64,000 bases of DNA from Verrucosispora sp. NA02020 (GTDB taxonomy: Bacteria > Actinomycetota > Actinomycetes > Mycobacteriales > Micromonosporaceae): positions 4,960,001 through 5,024,000 of the forward strand of contig NZ_CP054923.1 of the NCBI RefSeq assembly GCF_013364215.1, in the 5' to 3' direction. Positions 25,073 through 42,800 of the stretch are shown in pieces; the stretch's first letter is position 1; the number at the start of each line of letters is the position of its first letter. The notes below the pieces were generated by a model that ran no database searches, was not told where the DNA came from, and saw only the letters and a list, made by a program, of their open reading frames with translations. Position numbers and translations under genes: made by a program.

Positions 25073-28000
25073 TCAGCGCTCCTCTTCAAGCTCGGCGGCG
25101 AGTTCCTCGGCGAACTCGTCCGCGATCTCGCGCAGCAGCGCGCTGGCAGCGAAAGCGTGCTCCTCGTCCTGCTCGGCGAAGGCGTCCTCGGCGTCGGCGT
25201 CGGCGGTGGGGGTGGCCGGTTCGTCGGCGCTGTCCGCGCCGTCGAGATAGGCGGCGAGGGAGGCGATGGAGGTGTGCTGGAAGAGCTGCACCAGGGGTAC
25301 GTTCCGGTCCAGCGCCTTGCGCAGCCGGTTGTTGATGGTCAACAGGTTGAGCGAGTTGATCCCGAGATCGAAGAAGTTGCGGTTCACGTCGATCGTCTCG
25401 ACCGGGACGAGGTCCGAGATGATCTCGAAGAGGATCCGCGTCGCATCGGAGACCGGTCCGAGGTCCGGTGCCTCGGGGCGGGACTCCGGCTCGGGGCGGA
25501 TCTGCGCCAGCCGGGTACGGTCGACCTTGCCGTTCTTGGTCAACGGGATCCGGTCGAGCTGCACCAGCCCGGCGGGGATCATGTACGGGGCGGCCTGCTG
25601 CGCCATGCCCTGCCGCACCACCTCCGGTGCGATCCGCGCACCGGCGACGTAGTAGCCGCGCAGGCTCTTCTCGCCGTCCACCTCGACGCAGATCACGGCG
25701 GCGTCCTCGACATGCTCGACGGACCGGAGCAGGCTCTCGACCTCGCCCAACTCGACCCGGAAGCCGCTGATCTTGACCTGGTCGTCCGCTCGTCCGAGAT
25801 AGTCCAGCGACCCATCGGGCAACTCCCGCACGAGGTCACCGGTGCGATAGAGACGCCGGCCGGATAACGCCGGCACCGTGACGAAGGCGACCCGGTCGAG
25901 GTCCGGCCGGTTGTGGTAACCGGTCGACACGCCGTCGCCTCCCACGCACAGCTCGCCGATCGCGCCGGGCGGCAGCGGGTTGAGGCCGCGGTCCAGGACG
26001 TGGGCAGAGGAGTGCGCCAGCGCACGGCCGATGGGGATCCGCTCGCGGCGGAGATCCTCGTCGCGGACCTGGTACGTCGTGGAGAACGTCGTGTTCTCGG
26101 TGGGACCGTAGCCGTTGGTGATCCGCAGGCCCGGGCAGACGCCGCGGACCTTCGCGAGGTGCTGGACCGACAACGCGCTGCCGCCGACGACGAGGTGTCC
26201 CAGCCGGTCGAAGATCGCCGGGTCGTAGTCGCACAGCTGGTTGAAGAGCGGCGCGGTGAGCCACATGGCGGTCACCTCGTTGCGCTTGATCGCCTCGCGC
26301 ATCAGGTCACCGTCGAGCACGTCCAGCTCGTCGGCGAGTACGAGGGTCGCGCCGAACAGCATCGTCCCCCAGATCTCGAAGGTGCTGGCGTCGAAGGCGG
26401 GCGATCCGGTGAACATCAGGACCTGACGGTCGTCGAAGTCGAAGAACTCCTGGTCCGCGAAGAGACGCATGATGTTGCGGTGCGTGATCTTGCAGCCCTT
26501 GGGGTTGCCGGTGGAGCCCGACGTGTACATCAGGTACGCGGTGGCGCCGTTCAGGTCGCGCCGACCGGGAAACGGGGGCACCTCCCCGGCCGGCTCCTCG
26601 ACGAGCAGCGCTCGGGCCCCCGCCGGCACCCGGTCGGCGAACTCCGCCACCGTGCACAGGTCGCGTACGCCCGCGTCGGCGACGACGTACTCGATCCTGG
26701 GCTTGGCGTCCTTGGTGTCGATCGGGACGTAGAAGTTCCCGTTCTTCAACAGGCCGAGGATCGCCACGATCAGTTCCGGACGGCGGTCCGCGAGCACGCC
26801 GACCCCCGCGCCCGGCGCCACACCACGGCTCCTCAGCTCCCAGGCCACGGCATCGGACCAGCGGTCCACCTCCGCGTAGCTGAGCTCCCTGCCCCGCCAC
26901 ACCAGCGCGGTCCTCCCGGCGTGGGTCGCGGCACGCTCGGCGAACACGTCCACCACCGACGAGTCCAACATGCGCGAACGAGTACTCCCCAGCGCCGGGG
27001 CATCCACCGCACCGCTCTCCCACAGGGCGATGTCCGCGACCCGCGCCCGCGGGTTGCGCACCGCCGCGGTGAAGACGTTCAGCAGACAGCGCTCCAGCGA
27101 CCGGATCAACTCCGGCGCGTAGGCGTTCTCGTTGTAGACGAACGTGATCGCGAAGTCGGCGCCGGGGTTGACCACGATGTGCAGGTCGTAGCTCGTCCGC
27201 TCGAAGACCTCCACCCCGTCGAACGCGAGCCCCTCGCCGCTGTCGCCGGCGAAGTCACGCAACTGCTCCGACAGCGGGTAGTTCTCGAAGGCCACGACGT
27301 GGTTGAGAAGCCGGTTCCGCAGCGGGGTGAGGCCCTGAATCTCGTGCAACGCGTAGTGCTCGAAGGCGCTCGCCCGCAGGTACGACTGCTGCACGTCCCG
27401 GCACAGGCCGGTGAAGTGCTGGTCCTGCGTGGTCGTCACCCGGACCGGCTGCGTGTTGCAGAACAACCCCACCGCGTCACCGACGCCGGCCATCTCGATG
27501 CCGCGCCCGGACACCACACTGCCGAAGACGACGTCGTCGGCGTAGGTGAACTTCTGCAGCACGACACCCCAGGCCGCCTGGAAGACGGCGCTCTGGGTCA
27601 CCCCGGCCTTCTGCCCGAAGAGTTTCAGCTCGTCGTGCAGCTCGGCGGGGAGCGTGAACCGGTGGGTCACGCCACGGTAGCCGCCGGGACGGGGGCTCGC
27701 CGGCAGGACCGCCTCGTTCTCGTAGCCCTCCAGCGCCTCCGCCCAGTACCGTCGGGCGTCCTCGTCGTGCTGCCGCTCGTACCAGGCGACGTAGTCGCGG
27801 TACGGCATCGCCTCGAGCTGCGGCTGGTACGCGCCGGAGCGGGTCAGTTCCTCGTAGTAGCCCATCAGCGTCCCGAACAGCGGGCTGAGCGACCAGCCGT
27901 CCAGGATGATGTGGTGGAACGTGAACACGAGACGCCAGCGGCGGTCGCCGAGCCGGATCAGGGTCGCCCGCAGCAGGACGTCCGCGCTGAGGTCGAAACC

Positions 28001-28339
28001 CTTCGCGCGGTCGGCGACCTTGAACTCCTCGACGTCCCGGTCCTGGTCGCCCCGGTCCCGGTAGTCGAGGACGTCGAGCTGCGGCGCCCACTCCTTCAAC
28101 ACGATCTGGTACGGCTGGTCGGTGTTGCGGTACGAGAAGATCGTCCGCAGGACGCTGTAGGTGCGTGACACACCCGCCAGCGCCGTCCGCAGGTGCGCGA
28201 CGTCGACCTCGCCTGAGATCACGAAGTCGAACTGCTCCACATAGGCGTCCGAGCCGGTGTCCACGGCGTGGCTGAAGAGCATGCCCTTCTGCATCGCGGC
28301 CAGGCCGGAGATGGACTCGATGTTGTCTTTGTCAACCAT
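25073..28339 (-). CDS. NRPS module C-A-PCP, predicted valine-activating
   Basis: This protein has 1088 residues. C is at about 12-440, with FTFHHIILDGWS, the intact HHxxxDG. A is at about 470-950, with AYLMYTSGSTGNPKG, YGPTENTT and the closing TKNGKVDR lysine. PCP is FDLGINSLNLL, with Ser near 1000. The eye-read specificity residues are DAFWVGGTF, one conservative change from the classic valine code DAFWIGGTF. The opening LAAMQKGMLFSHAVD is the D-acceptor (DCL) type, which fits the epimerase domain that ends the preceding protein. The last 55 residues are strongly acidic and helical, probably a docking tail to the next KS. A 92-base gap separates it from the upstream gene; two bases separate it from the downstream one. 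Confidence 0.95.
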   Translation of the reverse strand: MVDKDNIESISGLAAMQKGMLFSHAVDTGSDAYVEQFDFVISGEVDVAHLRTALAGVSRTYSVLRTIFSYRNTDQPYQIVLKEWAPQLDVLDYRDRGDQDRDVEEFKVADRAKGFDLSADVLLRATLIRLGDRRWRLVFTFHHIILDGWSLSPLFGTLMGYYEELTRSGAYQPQLEAMPYRDYVAWYERQHDEDARRYWAEALEGYENEAVLPASPRPGGYRGVTHRFTLPAELHDELKLFGQKAGVTQSAVFQAAWGVVLQKFTYADDVVFGSVVSGRGIEMAGVGDAVGLFCNTQPVRVTTTQDQHFTGLCRDVQQSYLRASAFEHYALHEIQGLTPLRNRLLNHVVAFENYPLSEQLRDFAGDSGEGLAFDGVEVFERTSYDLHIVVNPGADFAITFVYNENAYAPELIRSLERCLLNVFTAAVRNPRARVADIALWESGAVDAPALGSTRSRMLDSSVVDVFAERAATHAGRTALVWRGRELSYAEVDRWSDAVAWELRSRGVAPGAGVGVLADRRPELIVAILGLLKNGNFYVPIDTKDAKPRIEYVVADAGVRDLCTVAEFADRVPAGARALLVEEPAGEVPPFPGRRDLNGATAYLMYTSGSTGNPKGCKITHRNIMRLFADQEFFDFDDRQVLMFTGSPAFDASTFEIWGTMLFGATLVLADELDVLDGDLMREAIKRNEVTAMWLTAPLFNQLCDYDPAIFDRLGHLVVGGSALSVQHLAKVRGVCPGLRITNGYGPTENTTFSTTYQVRDEDLRRERIPIGRALAHSSAHVLDRGLNPLPPGAIGELCVGGDGVSTGYHNRPDLDRVAFVTVPALSGRRLYRTGDLVRELPDGSLDYLGRADDQVKISGFRVELGEVESLLRSVEHVEDAAVICVEVDGEKSLRGYYVAGARIAPEVVRQGMAQQAAPYMIPAGLVQLDRIPLTKNGKVDRTRLAQIRPEPESRPEAPDLGPVSDATRILFEIISDLVPVETIDVNRNFFDLGINSLNLLTINNRLRKALDRNVPLVQLFQHTSIASLAAYLDGADSADEPATPTADADAEDAFAEQDEEHAFAASALLREIADEFAEELAAELEEER

Positions 28340-28431
28340 GAACCAGGCTCTCTACTTGACACTGACGCGGTGCTCAGGTCGTGGTGTCCGGCGGCCGGCG
28401 CCCGGACGCGCGATCGTCGTGGTGCCCACCG

Positions 28432-35183
<6,752 letters not shown>

Positions 35184-35187
<4 letters not shown>

Positions 35188-38100
35188 CCCTGGTTCCTCC
35201 CCGCACCGCCGGTCTCGGCGGCGAACATGGTGGTGAGCTCCGCGTCGCCGATCTCTGCCAGGACGTCCTGCAGCGACTGGTCCATCTCTCCGAGGTGCGC
35301 CGCGCCCGGCGCGGCCGGACCGGACTCCGCCGCGACGCGTTCGTCGATGTAGCCGGCGAGGCTGACGACGCTCGCGTAGGAGTAGAGGTCGGCGATGTCG
35401 ATCCGACCGGGATAGACGTCCTCGATCTTCTGCAACAGCTGCGCCGTCATCAGCGAGTTCCCGCCGAGGTCCTGGAAGCTCTCATGGGCGTCGACCTCCG
35501 TCATGCCGAGAACCGCGCCGTAGACCGCGCCGATCCTCAGCTGGGTCTGGTTCGGGTCGGACAGGCCGACGACACGGACCTCGGCCGCCTCGCCGTCGGC
35601 GGACGACCCGCCCGTGCCCGCCCGCGCGACGGCGGCGGCGACGTCCTCGTCGAGCAGGAAGGGCATCTCGTCCAGTTGTTCGCGCAGCGCCCCGAGGTCG
35701 AACCGGGTGGGGACGACGCCGTCGGCCGGGGCGCGCAGGAAGTGGCCGAGCCAGGCCAGGCCGTCCTTCACGGTGAGGGCGCGGAACGGCGAGTCGCCGT
35801 CACCGATCCCGTACCGCACGGCCATGCCGACCTCGGACCACGTCGGCCAGTTGATCGACAGCGCGCGCACGCCCTCGGCGCGCGCACGCACGGCCAGGGA
35901 GTCCATGAACGCGTTGGCGCTGCAGTAGTCACCCTGCCCCTGCCCGCCGACGATCGCGGTGATGGACGAGAAGAACACCAGGAACGCGCCGGGGTGTTCC
36001 TTCGCCAACTCCGTGAGGGCGAGACTGCCGTCGACCTTGGACGCCAGTACGGCGTCGAAGGCCGGACGGGGCTTGGTGGCCAGGAACCCGTCACCCGCCA
36101 CGCCCGCGGCGTGGACGATGCCGCCGAGGGTGACCGACTCCTCCCGCAGGCGCGCGGCCAGCGCGCGCACCTCAGCCTCCCGCGACACGTCGCACAGGGC
36201 GTACTCGGCGCCGACGATCTTCTCGACACGCCGCGCGGTCTCCTCGGCCAGGGGCCGGCGACCCAGCAGGATGACCCGCTCGGCACCCTCGCGGACCATC
36301 TCCTCGGCGACGCTCAGGCCGAGGCCACCCGCACCACCGGTGACCACGAACGTCCCACCCCGATACGGCGACTCCCCCGCCTCGTCGGCCGCCTCGGCGT
36401 ACCGCAGGCGCCGCAGGTGGGTCTGCGTACCGCGCACCGCCCGCAGCACGCCGCCCGTGCCGCCCAACGACTCCCGGACGAGGAAGTCCAGGTCCACGTC
36501 CGCGCCCGCGTCCAGCACGTCCACCAGCAGATGCCGGTGCTCCTGCCCGACCACCTGGGCGAGCGCCTCGGTGGCGGCGGAGTACGGATCGGTGACACCG
36601 TCCCCGGGTCCGACCTGCCAGGCGTGTCGACCGAGGACCTTCAGACCACGGGCGAGTTTGACCCGGTGCGCCACGAAGGCGCGGTACAGCTCGAACAGCG
36701 CGTCCACACCGGTTGCCCGCCGCTGCCTGTGGGTGAGCGCCGCCTCGTCGGTGTGCTCGGGCGCGGTGAAGTCGGTGGCGAACAGGACGCCGTCGACCCC
36801 CTCCTGCCGCAGCCGTTCGGCCAGCGGCCCCGCGCCGTCCTCGTGCAGGGCGAACACGTGGCGACCCTGGTCGGTCCGCTCGCCGACGTAACACGGGACG
36901 ACCCGGTGTCCCTGCGCCTCGACCGCGGCGACCAGCCGCCGGCCGGCCGGGTTGTCCAGCACCACCGGCGCCCACACCTCGCCGCCGGCCGCGTCGGCCG
37001 GTACCCGTGGCACCGACAGCCACTCGACCTGGAGGAAGCGGCGCGGTCCCGAAAGGCTGAACCGCCGCCAGTCGACCTTCTTCACCGTGTAGTCCGTGAT
37101 GCGCGCGAACACCTCACCGTCGACGTCGACGAGATCCACGTCGTAGGTGATGGTCTCGCCCTCGTCGCTGTCGTCGCGGACGGTACGGATCAGCGAGTAG
37201 AACGTCTCCGGCATCGGCCGGAGCAGCACGAAGCTCTTGTACATGTACGGCAGGAACGTCTCGCCACTGTTCTGCGAGATGAGGTTCACCGCGTTGTCGA
37301 GCTTGGCCGGGTGCAGCCCGAACGTCTCGCTCGGCACGCCCTGCGGTAGGCGCAGCAGGGTCAACGCACCGGCTTCGTGTCGCCACACCGCCCGCACGTT
37401 GTCCCAGCGCGCACCGAACTGGAACACACCCGTGTCGGTCTCGGTGGGGTACGGGTCGGTCACCTCGATCGCGGCGGCCTGCTGGGCCTCGATGTCGACC
37501 GACGCCAACGGGTCGGCGTCACCCAGCGGGCTGATCCGACCCTCGACGTGAGTGACCCACTCGCCCTCCTGCGCACTGGCCACCTGGAAGGAGTAACCCC
37601 GCTCCAGCCGGTCCAGCCGGGTACGCACGGTCGCCTCCTCCCCCTCCTCGACGGCGAGGGGGACGAGGAAGAACACGTTCTCGAACCGCATGCTGCCGGT
37701 GTTCTCCACCGCGGCCAGCGCGGCCCGCGCCATCTCCAGGTACGTCGTGCCGGGCACCACCGGCCGGTGCTCGATGCGGTGGTCGGAGAGCACCCAGTGC
37801 CGGTCGACGGACAGCCGGTTCTCGAACACGACCGTGCTGTCCGAGCGGCTGATCTCCGTGCCCAGCAGGGGGTTGGTCTCGCCTGCGCCGAAGCTCCGCA
37901 CGCTCGTGCGCATGGGCTTGGCCCAGTGCCGGATCCTCTCGAACGGGTAGGTGGGCAGGGGCACCCGCTGACGCGGCTCGTCGGCGTAGAACTCGGCGAA
38001 CTCGACGCGGGCGCCACGGACGTACGCGTCGGCCAACGCGGTGAGGGCGGCGGCGTCACCCCGCGAGCGGTACTCGGCGAGTGTGGCGTTGGCCGAGTCG

Positions 38101-39881
38101 GAGAGCCGCTTGCCGGTCTGGGCGGTGATGTCGCCGGGACGCAGATCGCCCCTCTTGTCGCTGACCACGGCGTGCACGCCGTGGTGGATGCCCTGCTGCG
38201 CGTCGGTGCCGGGGCCGTGCCGCCGGAGCCGGTCGACCGACTCGGCCAACTGCGCCTTCGTCGCCGCGATGATCATCACGCGGTGTTCGTGGTGGCCTCG
38301 ACCGACGTTGGACGTGTAGCAGATGTCGGCGAGCGACCAGGGGCTGTCCGCCAGCACGGCCGCGTACCCGCCGAGGAGTGCGGTCAGCCCCGCCTCGGTC
38401 TTGGCGCTGACCGTGAGGCAGTAACGCTCCCGCGACTGCGGCGCGGCGCGGTAGCGGGGCGCCTCCTCCAGCACCATGTGGCAGTTCGTACGGATGAAGC
38501 CGAACGAGCTGATCCCGGCCCGACGGGGTTCGCCGTCGGTGTCCCAGGGCATGAGCCGGTCGTTGACGTACAGCGGGCTGTCGGTGAAGTCGATGTAGGG
38601 GTTGGGCACGTCGAAGTTCGACGAGGGCGCCAACAGGCCGGATTCGAGCGACCTGACGACCTTCGCCAGCGAGGCCGACCCGGAGGCGGCCACCATGTGG
38701 CCCATCGTGGTCTTCAGGGATCCGATGCCGCAGAACTGCTTGCGGTCGGTGTGCCGGCGGAACGCGTTGGTCAGCCCCTTGACCTCGATCGGGTCACCGA
38801 GGACGGTCCCGGTGCCGTGGGCCTCCACGTACGTGATCGTCTCCGCCGGCACGTTCGCCTTGGCCCAGGCGTCGAGGATGACCCGCTCCTGCATCAGCGC
38901 GTTGGGCGCGGTGATGCTGTTCGACGTGCCGTCGTTGTTGACGGCGGATGCCTTAATGACGGCGCGCACGTGGTCGCGGTCGGCCAGCGCCTTCTTCAGC
39001 GGCTTGAGCAGCACGATGCCGGCACCTTCGCCCCACAGCGTGCCGTTCGCGCGGGCGTCGAAGGTGCGCACGCTGTCGTCGCCGGAGACGACGTTGTCCA
39101 TCGTCGCGCCGGACAGGAAGCTGGTCTTCGGCTCGCCGCCGGAGGACAGGTTGATGCCGCCGGCCAGGGCCATGTCGCACTCGCCGAGCAGCAGCGACTG
39201 GATGGCCTGGTGGACGCTGACGCTGCCGGCGGAGCACGCGGTGTCGGTCATGATGCAGGGGCCCTTGAGGTCCAGCAGGTAGGAGATGCGGCTGGCGACC
39301 ATCCCCTCCCACGAGCCGGAGAGCTGCATCGGGTGCCGCTCGGAGAACATCCGGTAGTAGGAGTAGTTCGACTGGTCGCGGCCGAGGAACACCCCGGTCC
39401 TCGACCCGATCGCGCTCTCGCCGCCGTAGCCGGCGTTCTCCAGCGCCTCGTACGCCACCTCGAGCGCGATGCGCTGGTTCGGGTCCATGTAGTCCGCTTC
39501 GAGCGGGGGGATGCCGAAGAACCGCGAGTCGAAGTGGTCGATCCGGTCCAGGTAACCGCTCACCGAGTAGAGCCGGTCGAGGTCGGCCTCGTCGACCGGC
39601 CGACCCAGCATGACCTCCGCGTAGTACGGGTTGCGGAGGATGTCGTACATGTCCTCCTTGCGGGACTGCGGATAGTCCCGGATGCAGTCCCGGCTCACCT
39701 TGAGGAAGTCCCAGAACTGGTCGACGTTCGTGGCCTCGGCGAAGCGACCGGCCAGTCCGATGACCGCGATGTCCTCGTGCAGGTTCGCCTCGGACAGTTC
39801 GCGCAGCAGCCGCTTGGTGCGCTCCCGGTCGATCTGCTTGTTGACGAATTGCTCGAGGATGAAATCCTTCACGCTGCTCAT
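35184..39881 (-). CDS. AT-less PKS module KS-DH-KR-ACP (second of two)
   Basis: This protein has 1565 residues. An N-terminal helix pair (FILEQFVNKQIDRERTKRLL) is a likely docking element. KS is at about 15-445, with DTACSAGSVS, EAHGTGTVLGD and KTTMGHM. A KS-to-DH linker keeps the LPTYPFERIRHW remnant but no AT. DH is near 690-960, with the His of SDHRIEHRPVVPG and the Asp of HPAKLDNAV; the usual Gly of HxxxGxxxxP is His here. KR has TGGAGGLG near 1183 and SSITAIVGGQGQGDY near 1317, so it is active. It has an Asp in AGVAGDGF, suggesting B-type ketoreduction. ACP is DLGGNSLMT near 1475. It is expected to add one C2 unit and leave a double bond. Confidence 0.94.
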
Positions 39882-42800
39882 CTGGTGTCCGTTCCCTCGA
39901 GAAGGCCCCGCCTGCCGTCGACCGTGATCGCGCCCTGTTCCAGCAGGTCCAGCAGTTTGTCGATGTCGCCCTCGTCCGCCTCGGCGGCCGGTGGCGGCCC
40001 TTCGGCGGCCGGCTCGTCCGGGTGCAGCCTGGCCTTCAGGCAGGCCACCTGAGCGGCGACGGTGGTGTGGCGGAAGAGGTCCGTGATGTCCATCAGACCG
40101 GGGTACCGCTCGTCGTAGAGCTTCAACATCTGCGCCGTCAGCAGCGAGTTGCCGCCGAGGTCACCGAAGTCCTCGTACGCGTCGAGCACGTCGAGGTCGA
40201 GCGCTTCCGCCCAGATCTGCGCGACACCCCGTTCGAGGTCGCCGAACTCGGCGAGCCCGTGCAACTCGACGGCACGCCCGACCGCGCTCCGCCCGGCGTC
40301 CGGGGACGCCTGCCGGGTCGTCCTCCTCATCCGGCCGGGCATGAGCGCCGCCGGGTGCCCACCGGCGCTCATCAGGGCGTCGAGCAGGTCCACCGCCTCG
40401 GCGGTGTCCAGCGGCGGGAACAACTCGTCCTCGTCGGCCGCGTCCATCCGCCGGGCGATGCCGATCTCGCGCCACGCCGGCCACTGGACACTCAGGCCGG
40501 GCAGCCGCTCGCGGTCGCGGTACTGCGCCAGGCTGTCCAACACCAGGTTCGCCGCCGTGTAGTCGGACTGGCCCGGGTTGAGCAGGAGCCCGGCGATGCT
40601 GGAGAACGCGACGAAGTAGTCGGGCCGGTCGGCCAGGGTCGCCTCGTGCAGGTGCACCCCGCCCAGCGCCTTGGGCCGGTAGACCTCCATGAACTCGTCG
40701 AGGTTCTTCGTGTACAGGAAGCCGACACCGGGCCGCCCGGCGAGGTGCAGCACCCCGGAGATCCGGCCGTGCCGCGCGCGGAGGTCCCGCACCATCGCCT
40801 CGACCGCCTGCCGGTCACCCAGGTCGAGCCGGACCACCTCGAACACGTCCAGGTCGCGCGCGAACTCCGACCACTCCGGCCGGGTGCCGGCCGCGCGGTC
40901 GGACCCCAGCAGGACGAGTCGACGCACGCCCCGCCGGATCAGGTTCCGCGCCACGGCGGTGCCGAGGTCACCGGTGCCGCCCGACATGACCGTCACCCCG
41001 TCACCGCCGGGCAGCGGCGTCCGCTCGTCACCGGGCAGCGCCCGCTCACCGGCGGACGACGGGATCGGGTGCCGCTTCACCTGTGGTTCGTACGGACGCC
41101 CGTCGCGGTAGAGCAGGAACGGCGGCCGATCGGCACTGGTGGCCTCACCCACCAGCAGCACCGGCCCGGTGTCCTCGTCGCTGTCGACACACCGGATCCC
41201 GAGCGCCTTGTACTCCAGGGCCGCGACACGCATCATGCCGAGCAGGCCGGCCTGCCCGGGGTGCAGCGCGGACTCGTCACCGGTGACCGCCAGCGCGTTG
41301 TGCGTCAGGACCAGCAGGCCGTCGGCGAACGTGACCTGCCGCTCCGAGATGAGCCTGAGCAGGCCCAGTGCCCGTTCGACCGGCTCGCCGGTGGCATCGG
41401 CCAGCGAGTCGCCCTCGGCCGGGAGGCAGGCCAGCACACCGAAGGCGAACTCGCGGCGCTCCCCCAGCCGCTCGTCGCCGACCGCGTCGGCCACACCGGA
41501 CACGTGGACGCAGTCGTAACCGGACGCTGCGAGGTGATCCCGGACGCCGGTGAACGTGGTGCCGAAGTCTCCGCAGAGCAGCACGGTCCCGGTGCCCTGC
41601 GGTGGCGACGCGGGCAAAGCGACCCGACGGTAGGTCTGGACGTACCCGTACTCGCCGGACCCCGTCACGTCGAGGTCGACCGCCGACTTGATGCAGTAGT
41701 TGTCGACCGTCAGCAGCACCCGGCCGGCCGGGTCGACCACGGTCACGTCGAACGCGTACAGCGCACCGGCCACGGACTCGGGCCGCCGACGGAAGTACGC
41801 GAGCACCCGGGCCGGCAGCGAGTCGCGGACGGTCAGCATCCCGTAGGAGAACGGCAGATACAGCCGTTCCTGGTCGTAGACGTTGCTCGGCGCGTTGATG
41901 ACGGTGTCGAACAGGGAGGGGTGCAGGACGTAGTCCGACAGCTCGGACCGGTACCGCGACGGCAGCGCGAACTCGTACAGCAGCTCGGTCGACTCCGCGT
42001 CGGCGTGCCCGGCGCCCAGCGTCGCGGTCCACCGCTCGCTGACGTCCAGCCCCTTCGCGTGATCGGAACCCTCCGGCTCCCGCAGCGGCCGGTCCAACCG
42101 CCGCCGCAGGCCCTCCACGTCCAGCGTCGCGACCGGCTCGACGACGGCGTCGCGGACCAGGTCGGCGCGGGCGTTCTCCACCCACTCACCGTCGGCGCCC
42201 CGACTGGCGATGGTGACGGCGGTGAGGTCGCCCGCGCTCTCGAAGATGACGTGCACCTCCTTCTCCTCGCCGTCGGCCACCGCCAGCGGCATGGCGAAGA
42301 GGACGTTGCGCAGCGTCACCGCCGATTCGGCCAGGCCGAGCCGCCGCGCCGACGTCACGACCATCTCGACCAGCCCGGTTCCGGGCAGCACGCTGACCCC
42401 GTGGATGCGGTGTTCGGCCAGTTCCCAGAAGCGTTCGGGGGTCAGCCGGCACACCACGATGTCGCGGTGCAGCGAACGCACCACGTCCGCGCCGTCGACC
42501 AGACCCCGCCGTGCCTGGTCGACGGCGTCGATCCAGCACGGGGTCCGCGCGAACGGGTACGTCGGCAGCGACGTCCGGCGCGCGCCCGCCGGGGCGGCCC
42601 GCTGCCAGTCGACCTCCGCGCCACGGGCGTAGAGGGACGCCAACCGGCGCAGCGCGGCGCGGTCGGTCGCCCCGACGGTCGCCGCCGCTTCCCGGTTCAG
42701 CTCGTCGTGTTCGGAGTGCAGCAGGTCGTGCGGCTCCCGCTTGTCGCCACGCTCCAGCACCAGGCGGAACGCGCCCCGGCTCAGGTCCGGACCTGCGGCA

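Noticed and set aside
28386..28407. GTCCGG...CCGGAC between two megasynthase genes as a terminator
   Set aside because: There are only six pairs in a very GC-rich context, and the downstream NRPS must be expressed with the upstream one.
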